This document shows, piece by piece, positions 47,856 to 58,500 of a DNA stretch of 64,000 nucleotides. Numbering within the stretch: position 1 is the stretch's first letter; the number at the start of each line of letters is the position of its first letter. The notes beneath the pieces are model-generated. The model ran no database searches and was not told the DNA's origin. It saw nothing but the letters and a program-made list of their open reading frames with translations. The stretch covers positions 1,054,001-1,118,000 of the forward strand of contig NZ_CP113915.1 in the NCBI RefSeq assembly GCF_029395435.1. Reading direction: 5' to 3'. The position numbers and the translations under genes were made by a program. Origin of the DNA: Bifidobacterium sp. ESL0790. Lineage in GTDB: Bacteria; Actinomycetota; Actinomycetes; Actinomycetales; Bifidobacteriaceae.

Positions 47856-48578
47856 CTAGCGCTGACCGGCGTTGAGCCAGGCTATGGCGAGCTGGGTGCG
47901 GTTGGCTAGGGACAGCTTGTCGAGGATGTCGGTGATGCGGTTGCGGATGGTGCCTTCGCTCAAATAGAGCTGGGCGGCGATGTCGCGGTTGTCGAGGCCT
48001 TGGGCGACCAGGCGGGCGATGTCGCGTTCGCGGGGACTCAATGTTGAGAACGCCGAAACGGGAACACTGGCAAAGCCATCAGAAGGCATGGTTGATGAAG
48101 TATTGAACGAAGTCAGGCTATCGGCATTGCGTTTAGCTTCGCTTGAGGTATTGATGTTGCTCCCGTTTGCGGCGGAGAGCTTGCCCAGCACTTGCGCGCC
48201 GAGGACGACCTGGCCGGCCATCACCGCTTGCAATGCCGGGCCTACGGAAGCGGCGTCCTGCTTGATGAGGTAGCCTTTGGCGCCGAGCGCGATCGCCTGG
48301 TCGATGCATTCCTTGTCGTCGAAGGTGGTGAGGAAGAGGATGCGGGCGGCCTTGTCGCGGCCGAGGATGCGCCGTGCGGCCTCGAGTCCGTCGACTCCGG
48401 GCATCTGGATATCGATGAGCAGCACATCGGGGTGGTTTGCCGGGTTGTCGAAATACTTCGTCACGGCCGTCTCGCCGTCGTTCGCCGTCCACAGCACCTC
48501 GGCGGCGTTGGTCGCCTCGAGAATCGTGGTGAGCGAGGAGCAGACAATGGGATCATCGTCGACGATTGCCGTTTTCAT
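47856..48578 (-). CDS. NarL/FixJ-family response regulator
   Basis: 240 residues. The receiver domain has acidic pocket DDD at residues 7-9, phospho-acceptor D56 in LLIDIQMPGVDG, and Lys in YLIKQDAA. A Ser/Asn-rich linker (about residues 135-165) leads to the LuxR-type HTH (LSPRERDIARLVAQGLDNRDIAAQLYLSEGTI). Its start overlaps the kinase stop by four bases (ATGA), giving a coupled pair. A likely target is the divergent ABC exporter operon. Confidence 0.94.
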   Translation of the reverse strand: MKTAIVDDDPIVCSSLTTILEATNAAEVLWTANDGETAVTKYFDNPANHPDVLLIDIQMPGVDGLEAARRILGRDKAARILFLTTFDDKECIDQAIALGAKGYLIKQDAASVGPALQAVMAGQVVLGAQVLGKLSAANGSNINTSSEAKRNADSLTSFNTSSTMPSDGFASVPVSAFSTLSPRERDIARLVAQGLDNRDIAAQLYLSEGTIRNRITDILDKLSLANRTQLAIAWLNAGQR

Positions 48579-49993
48579 GCCGTTTCTTCCTCCGTGTTCG
48601 CGCGGGTTCGCATATCTGCATGCTGGGTGTTGGTCGTGTTCATTCCAGCACCCGCCATGTTGTTCCTGTGGCTATCCGTCTTCGCCGACAGATTGTTGTT
48701 CTTGATCGTATTTGTTTTCATGTCCGAATTGCCTTCTGCGCCCGCGTCTGTCCACGGCTCCTTGGGCAGCGAGACGAAGACGCGCCAGCCATCGCGGTAC
48801 GGGCCGCACAGCGAGGTGCCGTCTAGGGCGTGGACACGCTGTTCGATGTCGGACAATCCCATACCTCGAAGATCGCGATTGCCCGCTTCGTTGCCTAGAT
48901 TCGCGGACGGCTTGGTTTCGGTCGTGTTGAACACGGCGAGCTGCCAGAACGCCGGATAATCATGCAGGGAGACGGTGGCATGGCTGGCGTCGGAATGACG
49001 CACCACGTTGGTCAGCGCCTCGCGGATGACGGCGGTGAGGCAACGAGCCACCGGAGCGGGAGCGTCATCCACGTCGCAGTCCAATGTGACTGAAAAATCA
49101 GGCCGTGCCGAATCCATGACATGCACGGCGTCGGCAATTTGCGCCCGGAAATCAGTACCGTCGTCCTCGAGATCATGCACGGAGCGTCGTACCATTGTCA
49201 TCGCCTCATCAAGACTCGCGCCGATGCCTTCCAGTTGTTTGGCGGAATTGCTCTCTCCGGCGGCGTTGGCCACCACGCCTGCCGCCTGCGTCTGCATGAG
49301 GGCGCGGGTGAGCAGATGGCCCACGTTGTCGTGAATCTCGCGCGCGATGCGGGTGCGCTCGCGCAAAGTGGCCACATGGGTCGATTCCTCCTGCTGCTCA
49401 CGTAGAGAGTCGACCTGCGTCCTGTTGCGGCGGCGGGCCATGCGTATGTTGTCCTGCAGGGCGAGCAACGTGCGATGTTCGGCGTCTGAGACCGACAAGA
49501 CGTGTCCCAGAAGCGCCGAGAGACAAGAGAACAGAATGATGATGGCGGCGCACAACATGGGGCCGATGGCGGTCTGCCGGATTATTTTCGACAACGACGG
49601 CGAAGCGGCCTGATACGTCCAATACGCTCGTATCAGCGGAATCGTCCAGCACCACCACAGCAACGTGCGCCACGGCACCGTCGTTTTGGGTTGATTCGGC
49701 ATGGTCGTCATCGCGTCGAAGGCAAGCAGGGGCATGAACGCGAGAAACTCAGGCAGTAGTAACGCGGGAATGCAGAATAATGCGGATGGCAGCCATGCAA
49801 TGGACGATATTTTGGCTCCCAGAGTCTGCTCGGTGTTGCCTAGCCATTGCGTCAGAGCGGAGCAGCAGAGCGCCAACAACAGCGCGGCGATGGCCTTCGT
49901 GTCGAACGAACCGCGTTGCCGTGCCGCCTCAAGCAGGGCGCAGCACGCCAGCAACGCCACCCGCGCCGCATCGTCACGATATCGTCCGTTCAC
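48575..49993 (-). CDS. Sensor histidine kinase (HisKA_3 type)
   Basis: 472 residues. The N-terminal membrane domain has about five helices up to residue 168, with almost no extracytoplasmic sensor domain, so it probably senses a signal within the membrane or via the transporter. A coiled region follows, then the dimerisation/phosphoacceptor motif RIAREIHDNVGHLL with H221, N-box REALTNVVRHS near residue 337 and G-box GMGLSDIEQRV near residue 394. A C-terminal tail of about 45 residues is Asn/Thr-rich and probably disordered. GTG start, weak ribosome binding site. Confidence 0.93.
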   Translation of the reverse strand: MNGRYRDDAARVALLACCALLEAARQRGSFDTKAIAALLLALCCSALTQWLGNTEQTLGAKISSIAWLPSALFCIPALLLPEFLAFMPLLAFDAMTTMPNQPKTTVPWRTLLWWCWTIPLIRAYWTYQAASPSLSKIIRQTAIGPMLCAAIIILFSCLSALLGHVLSVSDAEHRTLLALQDNIRMARRRNRTQVDSLREQQEESTHVATLRERTRIAREIHDNVGHLLTRALMQTQAAGVVANAAGESNSAKQLEGIGASLDEAMTMVRRSVHDLEDDGTDFRAQIADAVHVMDSARPDFSVTLDCDVDDAPAPVARCLTAVIREALTNVVRHSDASHATVSLHDYPAFWQLAVFNTTETKPSANLGNEAGNRDLRGMGLSDIEQRVHALDGTSLCGPYRDGWRVFVSLPKEPWTDAGAEGNSDMKTNTIKNNNLSAKTDSHRNNMAGAGMNTTNTQHADMRTRANTEEETA

Positions 49994-50082
49994 GATTCGA
50001 GGGTATCACCCAGGCTATGTGCCGAGTTTTGGTTCGGTGATGTTAATAACGCTGAAACGGCGCGGCGAAGGCGAAAAAGAGA

Positions 50083-50094
50083 TGACAAATGTCA
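50083..50094. promoter_or_regulatory. Dyad TGACA-AA-TGTCA in the divergent kinase/ABC promoter region
   Basis: A 5-bp perfect inverted repeat with 2-base spacer, midway in the 203-base divergent region, 103 bases before the ABC ATPase start. LuxR-type response regulators usually bind such short dyads, and the regulator encoded alongside is the natural candidate. Confidence 0.35.
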
Positions 50095-50196
50095 CCATCG
50101 TGGCCCAAGAACATGACGACACTCATCATGCCCGGTGCGCGCCGGCGGGTGAGAATGGAATCGACAACCAACCACAACCTAAAGGATACTGAATAG

Positions 50197-51177
50197 GTGA
50201 CTGATATGGATATGAGACATGACCCGGCCGGGGCCGACGCCGCTCCCGCGCTGCAGGTGAGCCATCTGGTCAAACGCTACGGCGACCATCTGGTGCTCGA
50301 CGACTTCGACCTCGACGTGCCGCAAGGCAGGATATTCGGCTTGCTCGGCCCCAACGGCAGCGGCAAGACCACGCTGATCAATTGCATCCTGGCGCTTTTG
50401 ACTTACGATTCGGGGAATATCAAGATTTTTAGCGAACCGATGACGCCGAGCGCCTACGCGCTCAAAGCTCGCATCGGTTTGGTGCCGCAAGATGTCGCGG
50501 TGCTTGAAGAACTGACGGTGGAGGAGAACATCGACTATTTCTGCTCGCTCTATGTGCCGAAGAAGGAGCAGCACAAGCCGCTTGTCGACGAAGCCATCGA
50601 GCTTGTCGGACTTGGCGATTTCCGCAAATATCGGCCAAAGAAGCTTTCCGGGGGATTGAAACGCCGTTTGAACATCGCCTGTGGTATCGCGCACAAGCCA
50701 GACCTCATCTTCTTCGACGAGCCGACCGTGGCCGTCGACCCGCAAAGCCGCAACGCCATTTTAGAAGGCATTCAGCGCCTCAACGGTGCTGGAGCGACCG
50801 TGGTCTATACCAGCCATTACATGGAGGAGGTCGAGCAGATCTGCGACCAGATACTCATCATGGACCACGGCCGCCATGTCGCGGAAGGCACGGTGCCCGA
50901 GCTCAAGGCAATGGTCTCCACCGGCGACCGCATACTCATCGAAACACTCGATCTCGCCGACACGGCACTTGCCGATCTCAAGGGACTGCCGACCATCGTC
51001 GACGCCGACTACGACGGCAAGACGCTGACCGTACGTTGCAGACCCGGCGAGCGTAATCTGGTCGACATCCTCGACCTCCTGGAACGTTCCGGCGCCAACA
51101 TCGGCCATGTCTCCTCGAACCCGCCGACCCTGAACGACGTGTTCCTCGAGATGACCGGCAAGGCGCTGAGGGACTAG
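50197..51177 (+). CDS. ABC transporter ATP-binding protein
   Basis: 326 residues, nucleotide-binding subunit of an ABC-2-type exporter. Walker A GPNGSGKTT near residue 51, Q-loop LVPQDV near residue 96, signature LSGGLKRRLNIA near residue 150, Walker B LIFFDEPTVAVDP near residue 172, and a C-terminal regulatory domain of the DrrA/CcmA kind. The GTG at 50197 follows AAAGGAT; ATG 50206 is possible. It leads a three-gene operon with two permeases, divergent from the two-component system. Confidence 0.95.
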   Translation: MTDMDMRHDPAGADAAPALQVSHLVKRYGDHLVLDDFDLDVPQGRIFGLLGPNGSGKTTLINCILALLTYDSGNIKIFSEPMTPSAYALKARIGLVPQDVAVLEELTVEENIDYFCSLYVPKKEQHKPLVDEAIELVGLGDFRKYRPKKLSGGLKRRLNIACGIAHKPDLIFFDEPTVAVDPQSRNAILEGIQRLNGAGATVVYTSHYMEEVEQICDQILIMDHGRHVAEGTVPELKAMVSTGDRILIETLDLADTALADLKGLPTIVDADYDGKTLTVRCRPGERNLVDILDLLERSGANIGHVSSNPPTLNDVFLEMTGKALRD

Positions 51178-51186
51178 GGGCGCGGT

Positions 51187-52422
51187 ATGTTCACGTCTTT
51201 CAAGACATTTCTCAAAGCGGGGGTGCGAAATCCCAGCAACGTCTTCTGGGTGTTCGCCTTTCCTCTGATCATGCTGGCGATGCTCCATCTCATGTTCAGC
51301 GATATCAACGATATGATTCATGTCGACCCTCAGCCGATGGCCGTGGCCGAGGACTCCAACTGGGGCAAGGCGAGCGGGGCCGCACAGGTGGTCAAGGCGC
51401 TCGCGGGCGAGCAAGGTGCAGGCGGCAAAAGCCAAACCGAAGGCAAGACGACCACAAACGACGACCAGAAGCTCATCACCATCAAACAGGCATCCGACGT
51501 CCCGGACGCCAAACGCATGGTCGCCGACGGCAAAGCCAAAGGCTATCTCTACATAAGCGATTCGGGAGCGCTGCGCATGGCGCTCGCGGACACGACTGTG
51601 AATTCCGGCGACGAGGCCGTTTCGATGAGTGTGACCGCGCTCGATTACGCCCTGCAGCAATACAACGAGACCGGTCAGGTGGTCAGCGCCGTCGCGGCGA
51701 AAAACCATGCCGTCATGGCCAATCCACAAGTCAGATCGAGTATCGGCGCTTCCGACGGATTCATGAAGCAGGTCACCGTGACGACCATCAAACCGCATCG
51801 TTTCGCGCGTTACTATTTCTCGATGCTCGGCATGGCCTGCCTGCTCGGCGCGACCATATCCATCTACCTCATCACGCTTACCCAGGCCAATCTCACCGCT
51901 TTGGGGATACGCGCAAGCGTCTCGCCGTTGCCGAAGATCTGGCAGACGATCGCCACGCTTTTGGCCTCTTGGGTCATCTCGTTTGTCTGTATGCTGGTCG
52001 CTTTCTTCGCGATGCGCTACGTCATCGGCGTCGGCGTCGCGGGTCGGGAACCGGCGGCGGTGCTTGCGGTGGCGGCCTCGACCCTGATGGCCAGTGCCCT
52101 AGGGCTTGTTATCGGTGCCTTGCCGAAGCTTTCGACACGTGCCAAGCTTTCGGTCAATGTCATCCTCACCTGCTTCCTGTCGATGTTCACGGGACTTTAT
52201 GGAACCGGTGCGATGGCGCTGGGGGATGCGTTGCAGCGAAAGGCGCCCGTCATTGCGCGGATAAACCCCGCTCGGCAAGTGAGCGACCTGTTCTACGACT
52301 TGCTATATTACGACAATTATCATCCGTTCTTTATCGGCCTGGCCGTCATGGCCGCCACCACGGTCGTCTTCGTCCTAATCGTCGTGGCGATGCTGAGGAG
52401 GCAACGTTATGAACATCTGTAA
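51187..52422 (+). CDS. ABC-2 type transporter permease (first subunit)
   Basis: 411 residues. One N-terminal helix (VFWVFAFPLIMLAMLHLMF, about residues 20-38), then a large extracytoplasmic loop to about residue 205, then five helices, the ABC2_membrane_3 layout of drug and peptide exporters. The final helices AVMAATTVVFVLIVVAM lie near residue 385. It overlaps the next permease by 14 bases, so the two are probably a heterodimer. Confidence 0.9.
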   Translation: MFTSFKTFLKAGVRNPSNVFWVFAFPLIMLAMLHLMFSDINDMIHVDPQPMAVAEDSNWGKASGAAQVVKALAGEQGAGGKSQTEGKTTTNDDQKLITIKQASDVPDAKRMVADGKAKGYLYISDSGALRMALADTTVNSGDEAVSMSVTALDYALQQYNETGQVVSAVAAKNHAVMANPQVRSSIGASDGFMKQVTVTTIKPHRFARYYFSMLGMACLLGATISIYLITLTQANLTALGIRASVSPLPKIWQTIATLLASWVISFVCMLVAFFAMRYVIGVGVAGREPAAVLAVAASTLMASALGLVIGALPKLSTRAKLSVNVILTCFLSMFTGLYGTGAMALGDALQRKAPVIARINPARQVSDLFYDLLYYDNYHPFFIGLAVMAATTVVFVLIVVAMLRRQRYEHL

Positions 52423-53740
52423 AGCCGCGCTCACCGTAGCGAAACGGCATCTGACCTATATTCTCTTCTACTTGGTGGCGTTCAGCCTGATTATGACGGC
52501 CATCCTGTTCCAAAGCGTCTCCGATACGCACGGCTCGTCACCGACGTATTCGCCGTATACCTCGCGTGTGGCGGTGATCGACAGGGACGGTGACGCCGGC
52601 GGCATCGCGTCCGGCTTGCGGGATTATCTTGGCCAGGTCAACACCGTCGTGCACGTCGATGACAACCGCCGCGCGATGCAGGACGCGATAGCAACTGATG
52701 CCACGGATGCCATCTACGTGGTGCCGAAAGGCTATATGCGTGATTTCGCCAGCGCTGCGTCCAGCGGCCATGCTCCGAAACAGCTTGACGTTGTTCTCAA
52801 AGCCCAGAATACCCAAGATCTTTCGGAAACCAAGGTCTCGACGTTTCTCTCAAATCTGCGCACCGCCTACATTGCCGGAAGTATTCCGCAAACCAAGGCT
52901 TCGAACGCTGTGGCTGAAACGGCCGCGACGACCACAGTCCCAAACACGACTTCGCAAGCGGATGATTCCACCATCATGCATAGCGCCGTCCGCGAGGTCG
53001 TGCGTGCAGGCGATTCCGCCAAGTCGGATGCCCACGTAGCTGTCGTAGCTACGAAAAGCGCTTCCGGCAACGCTTCGGCCACGTTGGTGTTTGGCCGATC
53101 GCTCTCTCTGGGCTCATACCCAATAGTGACGTCCATGATTGTGGTCATCGCCATGGTGATCGGTGCCTTCTCCGAAGAATCGACGCGTCGGCGCATGGAG
53201 GCCTCTCCGGAACGTCCGCGTGCCACCGGTCTTGGGCTGTTGGCGGCCTGCGCGGGCATCGGAGCCTTGGTGACGGTCTACTATCTCCTCCTGTCGTTGG
53301 TCGTGACCGCCATCATGACCGGCTCGCTGGCGGGACTGACGTTGCGCCCGGTGCTGTTGGCGACGTGTTCGATGGCCATCTACGTGCTCTTCGGCATCTC
53401 GATCGGCTTCGTGCTCGGCCGTCTCGCCCTCTCCGCGAGCGCCGCGAACGGCATGGCCAACGTCATCGGCCTCGCCATCGCCTTCACGTCCGGTGCATGG
53501 TCGTTTGGCTCGTCGGTGATGACCGGTCCCGTGGCGTTGGTCGGCAAGCTCCTGTGCGGACGCTGGTACCTCGACGCCATCGACCGTGCCATGGGCATCG
53601 GCTCATACGCCGGCGGCACGTCAGGCCTTGCGGGATGGGCCACGTCGACCGGCATGGTGGCGCTTTTCGCCCTCGCGCTGGTCTGCATTGGCCTGGCCTT
53701 GGGGTCGCCCAAGCGACGCAAAGAGAGCGCCCGCTCCTGA
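52409..53740 (+). CDS. ABC-2 type transporter permease (second subunit)
   Basis: 443 residues with the same topology as the gene before: first helix ILFYLVAFSLIMTAILF at about residues 12-28, then a long hydrophilic loop (residues 30-230) rich in Thr/Ala, then six helices. The loop is longer and more variable than in its partner, as expected for paralogous half-transporters. Ends the ABC operon. Cargo is unknown; with the adjacent two-component system, export of an antimicrobial or lipid-linked compound is the usual inference. Confidence 0.9.
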   Translation: MNICKAALTVAKRHLTYILFYLVAFSLIMTAILFQSVSDTHGSSPTYSPYTSRVAVIDRDGDAGGIASGLRDYLGQVNTVVHVDDNRRAMQDAIATDATDAIYVVPKGYMRDFASAASSGHAPKQLDVVLKAQNTQDLSETKVSTFLSNLRTAYIAGSIPQTKASNAVAETAATTTVPNTTSQADDSTIMHSAVREVVRAGDSAKSDAHVAVVATKSASGNASATLVFGRSLSLGSYPIVTSMIVVIAMVIGAFSEESTRRRMEASPERPRATGLGLLAACAGIGALVTVYYLLLSLVVTAIMTGSLAGLTLRPVLLATCSMAIYVLFGISIGFVLGRLALSASAANGMANVIGLAIAFTSGAWSFGSSVMTGPVALVGKLLCGRWYLDAIDRAMGIGSYAGGTSGLAGWATSTGMVALFALALVCIGLALGSPKRRKESARS

Positions 53741-53843
53741 CCTATGCGGCGACGTTGGTGAAATGCCAATAGTTTCGCTGGCAATGTGACTCAACCACTT
53801 CCGACATACCGTCTGGAAGGGGTTGCCGCTAGGGTAGAGGGCT

Positions 53844-55214
53844 ATGTTCGAGGTTTATATTCACGTGCCGTTTTGTTATCGGCGTTGCGGTTACTGCGAT
53901 TTCAACACGTACACCGCCGTCGATATGGGTGGTGGCGCGTCGCGCGGCAACTATGCGAACCTCGCCATTGATGAGATGGAACTGGTGAAAGCCTGGCAGG
54001 AACGGCATGGCATCCACGAGCACGCCGCCTCGACGGTGTTTTTCGGGGGAGGGACGCCGACCCTGCTTCCGGCGGACGACCTCGGCCGGATGCTTCATGC
54101 GGTCAAGGAAACCTGGGGTATCGAGGACGGTGCTGAAATCACCACCGAGGCAAACCCCGACACCGTGGACGAACAATATCTGGAAACGTTGGCGGAAGCC
54201 GGATTCACGCGCATTTCTTTCGGCATGCAATCGGCCGTGGCGCACGTGTTGAAGACGCTCGACCGCACGCACACACCGGCCAATGTGACCGCCGGTGTCG
54301 CTGCAGCGAACAAGGTCGGTCTGCGCTCCAGTGTCGATCTTATTTATGGGGCGCCGGGGGAGAGCATGGACGATTGGCGCAAGTCCGTGGAAACCGCCGT
54401 CGAGCTCGGTGTGAACCATATCTCCGCCTACGCGTTGACGGTCGAGCCCACGACGAAAATGGGCCGGCAGATCAAGGCCGGAACCATCACCAAGCCCGAT
54501 GACGATGACGAGGCGGCGAAATACGAGATTGCCGACGACCTGTTCAGGCAGGCTGGATTGCAATGGTACGAGATCTCGAACTGGGCCAAGCCAGGCTATG
54601 AGAGCCAGCACAACCTCGGCTATTGGCGCAACGTCGATTGGGCCGGCATCGGCCCCGGAGCGCATTCGCACTATCGCACATCCGATGTCGGTGCGTGGCT
54701 TGAGCACGAATCCAAACAAGTCGGCTTGCGTGAAACGGACGAGCAGGGATTCCGCAAGACGAATTCGGCGGGCGCGGCGGCTGTAAGAACGTATAGCGAT
54801 GAAAAAATTACTGATGCGACTACGTCAGATGACGCCATTTCTGAGACGTCGGTCAGCGAATCACCACTTAGCGATGCCACCCAATTCGGCGTCCGTGCAT
54901 GGGACATCGCGCATCCCCGCAAATGGGCCGAGACGATGCAAGCGGGCGACGTGCCATGGCAGGGCAGTGAGGCTATCACCCACGAGGAGAACCTCGAGGA
55001 GACGGTCATGCTCGGCCTGCGGGTGCGTGAGGGTATCGATATCTCACGCATTGAACAGGCTTCCGGCTACGCCGTCAATCGCGTGAAACTGCGACAGTTG
55101 CAGCACGATGGTCTCATCGATCTTCATGACGACAACCGCATTATCCCCACGTTGCGGGGCCGTTTGCTCAACGATCTCGTCATCGAACGTGTGCTCGATA
55201 TCTGCGGTTGGTGA
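53844..55214 (+). CDS. hemW: HemW-like radical SAM protein (heme chaperone; formerly HemN-like)
   Basis: 456 residues. Radical SAM cluster motif CYRRCGYCDF (C-x3-C-x2-C) near residue 11, FFGGGTPTLL near residue 65, and the C-terminal HemN_C domain with NLEETVMLGLRVREGID. It lacks the residues needed for coproporphyrinogen oxidation by homology with HemN and fits HemW. An insertion of about 70 residues, rich in Ser/Thr/Asp/Ala (about residues 275-345), separates GPGAHSHY from RAWDIAHPRKW, which are normally close. Standalone gene. Confidence 0.9.
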   Translation: MFEVYIHVPFCYRRCGYCDFNTYTAVDMGGGASRGNYANLAIDEMELVKAWQERHGIHEHAASTVFFGGGTPTLLPADDLGRMLHAVKETWGIEDGAEITTEANPDTVDEQYLETLAEAGFTRISFGMQSAVAHVLKTLDRTHTPANVTAGVAAANKVGLRSSVDLIYGAPGESMDDWRKSVETAVELGVNHISAYALTVEPTTKMGRQIKAGTITKPDDDDEAAKYEIADDLFRQAGLQWYEISNWAKPGYESQHNLGYWRNVDWAGIGPGAHSHYRTSDVGAWLEHESKQVGLRETDEQGFRKTNSAGAAAVRTYSDEKITDATTSDDAISETSVSESPLSDATQFGVRAWDIAHPRKWAETMQAGDVPWQGSEAITHEENLEETVMLGLRVREGIDISRIEQASGYAVNRVKLRQLQHDGLIDLHDDNRIIPTLRGRLLNDLVIERVLDICGW

Positions 55215-55507
55215 CGACCGCGTCAGTTTTGCCATAGCCTGCGTCGACAAGCAGATTTTTGGAGGCTAAACTCTGCTTTTCGACGCGAATGTTCATCTCA
55301 GCGCGTTCACAAGCAGAATAATCGGCGGTTTATTTTGCTTGTGAACGCAGTGAAACGCGGATGAACAATGGCGATAGACGGATGTCCACGATTCGGAAGA
55401 TTCTGGACGAAAATGGACACTGACACATTCCCGACATGCCTTGCGGCTAATCTATGAGAGCACTTGTGTGCAAGACAACGAATCCCCGGCGACCAGAGGT
55501 GATTGTG
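55215..55507. repeat. Two successive large hairpins between hemW and gltB
   Basis: Hairpin 1: GCGTCGACAAGCAGA (55241-55255) with TCTGCTTTTCGACGC (55272-55286), one mismatch. Hairpin 2: 55303-55321 with 55330-55348, one mismatch in 19, inside an outer pair GTTCATC (55291-55297) / GATGAAC (55360-55366). Both left arms carry ACAAGCAGA. The remaining 140 bases up to gltB should hold its promoter. Confidence 0.75.
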
Positions 55508-58500
55508 GTGACGCGTAAGACCCCACTTGATTTGACGATTCATCCCGCGCAAGGCATGTACGACCCGGCGGGGGAGCACGACGCGTGCGGTGTCGGCATG
55601 GTCACCACATTGAACAGGCGGGCCGAGCGCAAGATCGTGGACGACGCTATCGAGGTGCTCGTCAACCTCAACCATCGCGGGGCCGTGGGCGCCGAGGAGA
55701 ACACCGGCGACGGGGCCGGCATCCTCATGGCCATGCCCGACGAGTTCATGCGTGCCGTTGCGGGGGTTGAGCTTCCGGAAGCCGGGAAATACGCGGCCGG
55801 TATCGCCTTCCTCAATCGTGACCTGGCCAAATCGGGTGAGCAGAAGCGTCGAATCGCGGCCATCGTCGCCGAAGAAGGGCTGGAAGTACTGGCCTGGCGA
55901 GGCGTGCCGACCAACCCGGACGGGCTGGGATTACAAGCGTTGGCTTCCATGCCGTCGTTTGAAATGTTGATTGTCGCCTCGCCTTCCGACGGCGAGAACG
56001 CGATGCTTGGTGGCATCGACCTCGACCGCAAGACCTTCCGTGTGCGCAAGCGCGTCGAGCATGAGGTCGGCGTCTATTTCGCCTCGCTTTCCGCACGCAC
56101 CATCACCTACAAGGGCATGCTCACCACGATGCAATTGACGGGCTTCTTCCCGGATCTGCTCTCGCCCGAGATGAAGACGACCATCGCAATCGTGCACTCG
56201 CGCTTCTCGACCAACACGTTCCCCAGCTGGCCGCTCGCCCAGCCGTTCCGCCTCATCGCGCACAACGGCGAGATCAACACCATCCAAGGCAACCGCAACT
56301 GGCTTTCCGCACGTGAAGGCAAGCTCAGCAGCGAGTTGTTGGGGGAGTTTGAGCCGTTGCTGCCCGTGTCCACACCCGGCTATTCGGATTCCGGCACGTT
56401 CGACGAATGCCTGGAACTGCTGCACCTCGCCGGCCGCAGCCTGCCGCACGCGGTGCTGATGATGCTGCCGCCCGCCTGGGAGAAGAACGACCAGCTCGAC
56501 CCCGACATCCGGGCGTTCTACGAATACAACAACTCGCTGATCGAGCCGTGGGACGGTCCGGCCGACATTGTCTTCACCGACGGCACTTTGGTCGGCGCCC
56601 AGCTCGACCGCAACGGTTTCCGCCCGGGACGCTGGCAGGTGACCGACGACGGCTACGTGGTCCTGGCCAGCGAGGCGGGCGTGTTGCCACGCACCGATCC
56701 GAAACATATCGTGGAACGCGGCCGCCTCGAACCGGGAAAGATGTTCCTGATCGATACCGCTCAAGGCCGTTTTATCCCCGACGACGAGATCAAGCACGAC
56801 CTGGCGAACCAACATCCTTACCGCCAGTGGATCGAGGGCAACAGTGTCAGCCTCAACGAGCTGCCCGCCCGCGAACACGTCCGCCACTCCAACGTCTCCG
56901 TCGTTCGGCGCCAGCGCGCCTTCGGCTACACCGAGGAGGACCTGAAGATCCTGCTCACCCCGATGGCCAACACCGGCAAGGAGCCGATCGGCGCCATGGG
57001 CAATGACGCGCCGCAGGCCGTGCTCTCCAACCGCAGCCGCATGCTCTTTGACTACTTCACCCAGAAGTTCGCGCAGGTCACCAACCCGCCGCTGGACTGG
57101 GAACGCGAGGAGATCGTCACCTCGCTGGCCTCCGCGATCGGTCCCGAACCGAATCTGCTCGAGGATCTGGAGCTTTCGGCCAAGAAGATCGTCATTCCCG
57201 ACCCCATCGTCGACTCCGACGAGATGGCGCAGCTCAAGCGTCTCGACAAGGCCAAGGTGCTCGGCGGCTACTACAAGCCGTTCATCGTCCACGGACTCTA
57301 CCAGGTCGCCGGTGGCGGCGAGGCACTCGAGGCCCGGCTTAACGAGATCTTCGACGAGGTCGACCAGGCCATCGCCGACGGCAAGAACTTCATCGTTCTT
57401 TCCGACCGCGATTCCAACCATACGTGGGGTCCGATTCCCTCGTTGCTGCTCACCAGCGCGGTGCAGCACCACCTGCTGCGCACCCACACCCGCACGCAGG
57501 TCTCGATGGCCGTGGAGGCCGGCGACGTGCGCGAGATCCACCATGTCGCCCTGCTCATCGCCTACGGCGCGGCCTGCGTGAACCCATACCTCGCGCTCGA
57601 ATCCGTCGAGGACCTTGCGCGCTCCGGCTTCCTCAACGTCGACGCCAAGACCGGCGTGGAGAACCTGCGCAAGGCGCTTTCCACCGGCGTGCTCAAGATC
57701 ATGAGCAAGATGGGCGTCTCCACCATCATGAGCTACCGTGGCGCGCAGCTCTTCGAAGCCGTCGGCCTCGACAAGGACGTCATCGACAAGTACTTCACCG
57801 GCACCACCTCACGTGTCGGCGGCATCGGCCTCGAGCAGATCGCCGAGGAGGTCGCGCTGCGCCACCAGGCCGCCTATCCGAACCAATGGACCGCGGCCCC
57901 GCACCGCAAGCTGCGCACCGGCGGCGAATACAAGTGGCGTCGCACCGGCGAGGACCACTTAAACGACCCCGAATCCGTGTTCCTGTTGCAGCAGGCCACC
58001 CAGCGCGGTGACTACGGCCTCTTCAAGAAGTATTCGCAGCACGTCAATGACACGTCAAACCGCATCATGACCCTGCGCGGGCTGATGAAGTTCACCAGCG
58101 GCCGCAAGCCCATTCCGATTGAGGAAGTGGAGCCGGAAAGCGAAATCGTCAAGCGCTTCTCCACCGGCGCGATGAGCTACGGCTCCATCTCGCAGGAGGC
58201 GCACGAGACACTCGCCATCGCGATGAACTCCATCGGCGCCCGCTCCAACTCCGGCGAGGGCGGCGAATCCGACGACCGCATCGAGGATCCGCGCCGTTCT
58301 AGCCGCATCAAGCAGATCGCCTCGGCGCGCTTCGGTGTCACCAGCGACTATCTCGTGCACGCCACCGACCTGCAGATCAAGCTCGCGCAGGGGGCCAAGC
58401 CCGGTGAGGGCGGCCATCTGCCCGGCGCGAAGGTGCCGCCGTGGATCGCGAAGGTTCGCCACGCCACGCCCGGCGTCGAGCTCATCTCGCCGCCGCCCCA

